A DNA stretch of 64,000 bases from CBFHND01 sp965657085 (lineage in GTDB: Bacteria; Pseudomonadota; Alphaproteobacteria; Rhodobacterales; Rhodobacteraceae), in contig CBFHND010000005.1 in the NCBI GenBank assembly GCA_965657085.1, forward strand, positions 134,226 to 198,225. The letters are read 5' to 3'. Position numbers and translations under genes: made by a program. The notes under the pieces are model-generated. The model did not search any database, was not told where the DNA came from, and saw only the letters and a program-made list of their open reading frames with translations. Below are positions 59,026 to 64,000 of the stretch, in pieces (within the stretch, counting starts at the first letter, position 1; every line of letters begins with the position of its first letter).

Positions 59026-59466
59026 TCAATCCAGTCCCAGCGCCTCGCGCGCGATGGAGTCCAGCAGGGCCTGAACTTCTTGCATCGGTCCTTCGGGGAA
59101 GGTGCGGTAGCCCACGATGGTCACATCGGGGTTTGACGCATCCACCATGACGAAGATGTCATAGGGGCAGAACCGGATGTTCATGGGGTCTGCTTCCATC
59201 ACCTTGCGCGACAGGGTGGCCGAACAGAACGAAAAGACATCTGCCGCCTCGAACAGGACAACGTCCGATCCGGTGTCGGCGCGGGTGCGCTCCAGCATGG
59301 CACCCACGTGGCTGGTGCTGTCGATCACGAGACCCTGATCGAGGATCGCACTTTCGACGCCAAAGATCACGTCGTCGAAGCTGTCTGTGGTTTCGTAAGT
59401 GACCATATCATCGGCAGCATGTGCGGCGGTGGCCAGGCAAAGGGCGGCGGCAACGAGGTATTTCAT
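59026..59466 (-). CDS. DUF302 family exported protein
   Basis: 146-aa protein with signal peptide (MKYLVAAALCLATAAHA, cut about residue 17/18). The DUF302 core spans most of the mature chain: SFDDVIFGVESAILDQGLVIDSTSHVGAMLERT (about 29-61), ADVFSFCSATLSRKVMEADPMNIRFCPYDIFVMV (about 75-108) with Phe-Cys-Pro typical of the family, then GYRTFPEGPMQEVQALLDSI. Function unknown; structures of the family have a simple alpha/beta fold. 177-base gap to the plus-strand GltB-like gene is a divergent promoter region. Confidence 0.84.
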   Translation of the reverse strand: MKYLVAAALCLATAAHAADDMVTYETTDSFDDVIFGVESAILDQGLVIDSTSHVGAMLERTRADTGSDVVLFEAADVFSFCSATLSRKVMEADPMNIRFCPYDIFVMVDASNPDVTIVGYRTFPEGPMQEVQALLDSIAREALGLD

Positions 59467-59643
59467 GTGGTTCCTTTCACGGCTTCCGGGGGTGTCGCCG
59501 ATTGGCGCAACATCCTCCGGGAACGATTATCATTGGAATACCCGTCCTCTGGCAATGTCGCCCAGCGCCGCATGGTCCGTGGCCCCTTGCACATTGAGCG
59601 TGGTGTTCACACACTGGCGCAGAAATTTTGAAAGGGATGACCC

Positions 59644-61128
59644 ATGGGCTTTACGATGACCGTGCTGGAGTTTCTGGCCTACGTCTTTGTCGGCGTGGTC
59701 GGATTGGCCGCCTTTGTGGCGCTGGTGTTCTTCGTCATCGACCGGTTCCAGACGCATGATGCCATCCGCCGCAACTATCCTGTGATTGGGCGGTTCAGGC
59801 ACATCTTTTCGACCTTGGGCGAATTCTTTCGGCAGTATTTCTTTGCCATGGACCGTGAAGAGTTGCCCTTTAACCGGGCGCAGCGCGAATGGGTGAAGCG
59901 GGCAGGCGAGGGCCATGGCAACACGGTGGCGTTTGGATCAACGCGCAACCTCAACGTGGTGGGCACACCGATCTTCGTGAACGCGGCCTTCCCACCGCTC
60001 GACAATCAGTTCGCCAGTTCCGAACCGATGGTGATCGGTGCGGGCGCGCGGATGCCGTTTACGGCCAGGTCGTTCTTCAACATCTCCGGCATGAGCTATG
60101 GCGCGATTTCCAAACCCGCTGTGCGCGCGCTGAGCCGAGGCGCGAAACGTGCAGGCATCTGGCTGAACACGGGCGAGGGTGGGCTCAGCCCCTTTCACCT
60201 CGAAGGGGGCTGCGATGTGGTGTTCCAGATCGGCACGGCCAAGTTCGGGGTGCGCGACAAGGATGGCCATCTGAGCGATGACAAGCTGCGCGAGGTCGCG
60301 GCCCATCAGTCGGTCCGCATGTTCGAATTGAAGCTGGCGCAAGGGGCCAAGCCCGGCAAAGGCGGCATCCTGCCCGGTGAAAAGGTAAACGCAGAAATTG
60401 CCGCCATTCGCGGGCTGGAGGTTGGGCAGGACGGCATTTCCCCAAACCGCCATTCGGAAGTGGATGATTGGGACGATTTGTTGGACCTGATCGTTCACAT
60501 CCGCGAGGTGACGGGCAAGCCCGTCGGCATCAAGACCGTGGTGGGAGCCGAGGAGCCGTTTCAGGACCTGATGGACACGATTGTGCGACGCGGAGCGGAC
60601 ACTGCCCCGGACTTCATCACCGTGGATGGTGGCGAGGGCGGCACAGGTGCCGCACCCATGCCCCTGATTGATCTGGTCGGCATGTCGGTCCGCGAGGCGC
60701 TGCCATTGGTCACGGATTTGCGCGATGCCGCCGGGTTGAAGGACCGCATCCGCATCGTTGCCAGCGGCAAGCTGGTCAATCCCGGCGATATCGCCTGGGC
60801 CTTGGCGGCGGGCGCGGATTTCGTGACCTCGGCGCGCGGTTTCATGTTCAGCCTTGGCTGCATCCAGGCGCTCAAGTGCAACAAGAACACCTGCCCGACG
60901 GGCATCACCACCCATGACCCGAGATTTCAAAAGGGTCTGGTTGTCGGTGACAAGGAAGTGCGCGTGGCCCGCTATGCCGAGGAGATCAAGCACGAGGTTG
61001 AAACCATCGCGCATTCGGTTGGCGTGGCAGAACCGAGGCTGTTGCGGCGGCGGCACGTGCGGATCATGCAGGACAACGGCAGGTCCGTTCCGATGAACCG
61101 TATCTATCCAAGCGCCCAAACCACCTGA
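59644..61128 (+). CDS. Membrane-anchored FMN-binding glutamate-synthase-like protein
   Basis: 494-aa protein. Residues about 5-35 are a transmembrane helix (VLEFLAYVFVGVVGLAAFV), then a GltB central/FMN-barrel domain: SGMSYGAISKPAVRALSRGAKRAG (about 148-171), GEGGLSPFH, HSEVDDWDDL and GGEGGTGAAPMPLIDLVG, and a cysteine cluster region CIQALKCNKNTCPTGITT (about 407-424) similar to the 3Fe-4S site of glutamate synthases. The glutaminase and NADPH subunits are not present. The physiological reaction of these short GltB homologues is unsettled. ATG 59644 with AAAGGGATG ahead. Confidence 0.88.
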   Translation: MGFTMTVLEFLAYVFVGVVGLAAFVALVFFVIDRFQTHDAIRRNYPVIGRFRHIFSTLGEFFRQYFFAMDREELPFNRAQREWVKRAGEGHGNTVAFGSTRNLNVVGTPIFVNAAFPPLDNQFASSEPMVIGAGARMPFTARSFFNISGMSYGAISKPAVRALSRGAKRAGIWLNTGEGGLSPFHLEGGCDVVFQIGTAKFGVRDKDGHLSDDKLREVAAHQSVRMFELKLAQGAKPGKGGILPGEKVNAEIAAIRGLEVGQDGISPNRHSEVDDWDDLLDLIVHIREVTGKPVGIKTVVGAEEPFQDLMDTIVRRGADTAPDFITVDGGEGGTGAAPMPLIDLVGMSVREALPLVTDLRDAAGLKDRIRIVASGKLVNPGDIAWALAAGADFVTSARGFMFSLGCIQALKCNKNTCPTGITTHDPRFQKGLVVGDKEVRVARYAEEIKHEVETIAHSVGVAEPRLLRRRHVRIMQDNGRSVPMNRIYPSAQTT

Positions 61129-61346
61129 GAAAAGGACAGCGGCAGCCTCAAGCGGTGTCGCCCCAATTCATGCAGGATTGCCGTGGTAAGTAATCGTCTG
61201 TCTAAGATATTGGGCGGAAAGTTTCGCATTTCGTCAGGCCCGGCATTGTTACAGATGCCCAAACTTCGCGTGATCTGCATGGGAATTGCATGAAAGCCTC
61301 CCAAATCTAAGGCATAAGGCAAAAAAACCGATCAAGGAGCACCAAT

Positions 61347-62249
61347 ATGGCCAACCGCTGGAAGAATACGCTGACCGACCGTGACGTGACATCGGAGGCC
61401 GCGTTCTTGAACCGGCGTCAGCTTATGGCGGGTGCAGCCGGTCTTGGGCTGGTTGGCATGTCAGGCGCGGTTCAGGCCCAGGAGGCGTTGGAGCCCAACC
61501 CTTGGGAAGACATCACGCAATACAACAACTACTATGAGTTCGGCACCGGCAAGGAAGACCCCGCGCGCTATGCCGATGCCCTGACCACCAGCCCCTGGAC
61601 GGTGAAGATTGACGGCCTTGTCGACAAGCCCGGCGACTACGCCTTCGAGGACATCATGAAAGCGATGACCATCGAAGAGCGGATTTACCGATTCCGCTGT
61701 GTTGAAGCGTGGAGCATGGTGATCCCATGGAACGGCTTTGAACTGGCCGACCTTCTGAACATGGCAGGTGTACAGTCGGGCGCAAAATATGTGGCGCTGG
61801 AAACGGCCCTGCGTCCGGACGAGATGCCGGGCGTGCGCTACCCGGTGTTGGACTGGCCCTATGTCGAAGGTCTTCGGCTGGACGAGGCCATGCATCCGCT
61901 GACGATGATGGCCACAGGCATCTACGGCAAGGACATCCCCAACCAGAACGGCGCACCGCTGCGGTTGGTTGTGCCGTGGAAATACGGGTTCAAGTCAATT
62001 AAGTCGGTGGTGCGGATCACCCTGACCGACAAGGAACCGCCAACCAGCTGGAACAAGGCCAACGCGCGCGAGTACGGGTTCTATAGCAATGTGAACCCCG
62101 AAGTGAGCCATCCACGCTGGAGCCAGGCCAGCGAGCGCCAGATCGGCGGCGGGCTTTTTGCCAAGCGGATCCCGACATTGATGTTCAATGGCTATGAAGA
62201 AGAAGTGGCCGGTCTCTATGCGGGCATGGACCTCAGCAAATCCTTCTGA
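61347..62249 (+). CDS. msrP: Methionine sulfoxide reductase catalytic subunit MsrP
   Basis: Periplasmic molybdenum enzyme that repairs oxidised methionines in envelope proteins. 300 aa with a Tat signal (twin Arg23-Arg24 in NRRQLMAGAAGLGLVG, cleavage after VQAQ). The molybdenum-binding Cys118 lies in FRCVEAWSMVIPWNGF. Other conserved parts are PWTVKIDGLVDKPGDY and LVVPWKYGFKSIKS. ATG 61347 follows AAGGAGCACCAAT. The membrane haem partner msrQ follows after 81 bases. The 218-base region before it has no recognisable promoter. Confidence 0.95.
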   Translation: MANRWKNTLTDRDVTSEAAFLNRRQLMAGAAGLGLVGMSGAVQAQEALEPNPWEDITQYNNYYEFGTGKEDPARYADALTTSPWTVKIDGLVDKPGDYAFEDIMKAMTIEERIYRFRCVEAWSMVIPWNGFELADLLNMAGVQSGAKYVALETALRPDEMPGVRYPVLDWPYVEGLRLDEAMHPLTMMATGIYGKDIPNQNGAPLRLVVPWKYGFKSIKSVVRITLTDKEPPTSWNKANAREYGFYSNVNPEVSHPRWSQASERQIGGGLFAKRIPTLMFNGYEEEVAGLYAGMDLSKSF

Positions 62250-62330
62250 TCCCGGCGTGGAGTTGTTGGGAATAATGCTGGTTCGATTTCCGACATGGAA
62301 AACGTCCATTGTGACAATTGCGGAGGCTCC

Positions 62331-62930
62331 ATGATCGATCGGTTGAACACCCTGTTTCGGCGTGTCCCAACATGGGCTGTACATATAGTATACTTATTGC
62401 CGGTTCCGTGGTTGCTGTATCTCGCTCTGACCGGTGGGTTGGGGCGCGAACCGATCAAGGCGCTCGAACATGAATTGGGCGAGATCGCCTTGCAGCTTCT
62501 TGTCATCGGTTTGGCCGTGACACCTCTGCGCCAGCACATTGGCCTGAACCTTATCAAGTTCCGGCGCGCGATTGGATTGTTGGCCTTTACATATGTGGTT
62601 CTGCATCTGTCGGTCTGGCTGTTTCTGGATGTTCAGATCTGGAGCCAGATCTGGGCGGATATCCTCAAGCGTCCGTATATCACCATTGGCATGGCAGCCT
62701 TTGCCCTGATGATCCCCCTTGCTGTGACTTCAAACAACTGGTCGGTGCGCAAGCTGGGGCCGGCCTGGCGCAAGCTGCACAAGCTGACCTATGTGGCCGG
62801 AATCCTGGGGGCGATTCACTACGTGTGGCTGGCAAAGGGATTTCAGATCGAGCCACTGGCCTATCTGGTCGTGATTCTGGGCCTGCTTTCCCTGCGCGTT
62901 CGTGGATCGCGTAGAAAACAGACAGCCTGA
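62331..62930 (+). CDS. msrQ: Haem-binding membrane subunit MsrQ
   Basis: 199-aa ferric-reductase-like membrane protein with six helices that passes quinol electrons to MsrP. Conserved histidines in VVLHLSVWLFL and KLHKLTYVAGILGAIHYVWL bind haem b; YITIGMAAFALMIPLAVTSN and the tail LRVRGSRRKQ are typical for YedZ. A start at 62295 is in frame, but ATG 62331 directly follows GGAGGCTCC, a good ribosome-binding site, and gives the standard N-terminus. Confidence 0.93.
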   Translation: MIDRLNTLFRRVPTWAVHIVYLLPVPWLLYLALTGGLGREPIKALEHELGEIALQLLVIGLAVTPLRQHIGLNLIKFRRAIGLLAFTYVVLHLSVWLFLDVQIWSQIWADILKRPYITIGMAAFALMIPLAVTSNNWSVRKLGPAWRKLHKLTYVAGILGAIHYVWLAKGFQIEPLAYLVVILGLLSLRVRGSRRKQTA

Positions 62931-62935
62931 GCCCT

Positions 62936-63131
62936 GAATCGCCCGATACGAGGCGGTTCATTGCCCGCACCACTCAGACACATTGTAGGAATCGGCCCCA
63001 AATCCGGAATTTTCGACAGGTGAATCGAGTCGAACAAGCGATTCACAGGCGCAGGTATGCGATTCATCATCCTGAATCGGGGTGAATCCACGCTTGCGAT
63101 GGGTGAGTCTTGGGGAAAGCTTTGTGGATAA
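62936..63131. repeat. GANTC / TGAATCG repeat cluster with a DnaA box
   Basis: Seven GANTC sites within 88 bases (63022, 63027, 63040, 63061, 63074, 63084, 63105), plus two more at 62936 and 62989. Five are part of the heptamer TGAATC(G/C): GTGAATCG (63020-63027) with CGATTCAC (63039-63046), CGATTCA (63060-63066) with TGAATCG (63073-63079), and a direct copy at 63083. A perfect DnaA box TGTGGATAA is at 63123-63131. GANTC is the CcrM methylation site of alphaproteobacteria. Region 62931-63702 contains no supported gene. Confidence 0.75.
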
Positions 63132-63449
63132 CTCAACATATGGGGTTCTTCGGAGCTGATACCGCTAAACCCCTGCGCAATTTTCTTCCGATTTGACCCA
63201 GGGTCCGTGAAATATTCGGCAATAAGACACTGTTTTTCATACGAAAAATGGGAAATTCCAAAAAAAACGCAGTTTCCTCAAAAAAGGGGTTGCGGGTACC
63301 CGCCACTAACCGTAGAACCCCCCTCACCGGCGGCGCAGAGATGCACCAACGGGGCGCCAAACGGGCCACACGGCAACGAGACGCAAGACTAAAAACAGAG
63401 ATAATACAGGCGGGGCGCGCCAAGAAGTTACGGCGCATCTCAGTCAATT

Positions 63450-63478
63450 TTGTCTCTACGCTCTTTGAAATTGATAAT
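63450..63478 (+). promoter_or_regulatory. Candidate rRNA operon promoter / leader element
   Basis: TTGTCT (63450-63455), 17 bases, GATAAT (63473-63478) would be a fair sigma-70-type promoter 225 bases before the 16S 5' end. The overlapping GCTCTTTGAAA (63460-63470) also resembles a boxA antitermination element, in which case the true promoter is further upstream. Both readings are tentative. Upstream, 63180-63400, there are A-rich patches that may act as UP-type elements. Confidence 0.35.
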
Positions 63479-63702
63479 ATCTGAAGAGATATGTGGGCGG
63501 TTTGGTTCATTTCGATGGATCAACGTCTGTATATCGCGCTGGTAGGGTTTCGACCCGATGACCAGTGTCAGCTTCACTGTTTGGACGGTTTCTTGTTTTC
63601 TAATGAAAACCTGAAGCACAACAAACAGAGACTGTCCCAGCCTTGCCGGTTGGGACGATGTGCAGAGGTTCGAACGTCAAGGATAAGCTAGCAATAGCTT
63701 TT

Positions 63703-64000
63703 CAACTTGAGAGTTTGATCCTGGCTCAGAACGAACGCTGGCGGCAGGCCTAACACATGCAAGTCGAGCGCACCCTTCGGGGCGAGCGGCGGACGGGTTA
63801 GTAACGCGTGGGAACGTGCCCTTCTCTACGGAATAGCCTTTGGAAACGAAGAGTAATACCGTATACGCCCTTCGGGGGAAAGATTTATCGGAGAAGGATC
63901 GGCCCGCGTTAGATTAGATAGTTGGTGGGGTAACGGCCTACCAAGTCTACGATCTATAGCTGGTTTTAGAGGATGATCAGCAACACTGGGACTGAGACAC
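63703..64000 (+). rRNA. rrs: 16S ribosomal RNA, 5' part
   Basis: Begins CAACTTGAGAGTTTGATCC and continues with the universal TGGCTCAGAACGAACGCTGG stretch through helices up to GGGACTGAGACAC, i.e. the first 298 bases; the remainder lies right of the window. The short helix at about 63765-63790 and the variable region signature match the Roseobacter group of Rhodobacterales. First gene of an rRNA operon transcribed on the plus strand. Confidence 0.97.

Noticed and set aside
62931..63702. Chromosomal replication origin
   Set aside because: Only one good DnaA box was found and no dnaA, parAB, gidA, hemE or similar origin-linked genes are near; kept only as a possibility in the GANTC finding.

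Overview
The window looks like a chromosomal segment of a marine roseobacter-type alphaproteobacterium (order Rhodobacterales). Three things point there: the partial 16S rRNA gene at the right edge reads like the Roseobacter group, the DNA is GC-rich with tightly overlapping genes (ATGA junctions), and several families are typical of the order (ECF sigma RpoE with a ChrR cupin anti-sigma factor, DUF3775, small WGR proteins, PuuD-type urate hydroxylase). I cannot name the genus. Most of the window is ordinary metabolic and housekeeping sequence; I found no prophage, transposon, CRISPR array or defence island.

Layout. 1-2873: a Mn/Fe-type ABC importer (ATPase plus two permeases, one with a winged-helix-like tail). 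2870-10080: a purine (urate) degradation block: hydroxyisourate hydrolase, an allantoinase/OHCU-decarboxylase fusion, ureidoglycine aminohydrolase, ureidoglycolate lyase, an NCS2 permease, a class III aminotransferase and urate hydroxylase PuuD. Together they cover urate to glyoxylate, urea and ammonia, except for the allantoate amidohydrolase step; an M20 amidase at 29378 is a possible candidate. 10131-13192: mutL and rmuC. 13226-14464: a DadA-like oxidase. 14461-20506: rpoE-chrR and a divergent five-gene operon (FAD amine-oxidase-like, DUF1365, MFS, DUF3833, SDR) that share an intergenic region with two matching sigma-E-like promoters. 20623-22745: DUF3775, a cupin and an MFS exporter.

22749-26223: a minus-strand operon of two saccharopine dehydrogenases, a glutathione transferase and a histidine phosphatase. 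26466-29231: a stand-alone formate dehydrogenase alpha subunit. 29378-30556: the M20 amidase. 30641-33524: a WGR protein and a response regulator/hybrid kinase pair. The kinase is divergent from 33726-42852, a locus with a long-chain acyl-CoA ligase, a complete branched-chain-amino-acid-type ABC importer, an unrecognised exported protein and a phenylacetate-CoA-ligase-like enzyme, apparently an uptake-and-activation system for a carboxylic acid. 42845-48244: LysE exporter, fused ferric-iron permease, secreted protein, YghU, GNAT and DMT transporter. 48399-54179: rpmJ, tRNA-Val, N-formylglutamate amidohydrolase, nitroreductase, dinB with a zinc ribbon, NUDIX, pyrF and two small unknown genes. 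54372-62930: clpB with a heat-shock-like promoter, an RTX calcium-binding protein, DUF302, a GltB-like FMN protein and msrPQ.

62931-63702 is a 770-bp gene-free region ahead of the rRNA operon. It carries a dense cluster of GANTC sites arranged as TGAATCG inverted repeats next to a perfect DnaA box, which I consider the most intriguing non-coding signal. A second one is a dispersed intergenic repeat (three copies) whose two long copies show a compensatory base-pair change in a predicted stem.
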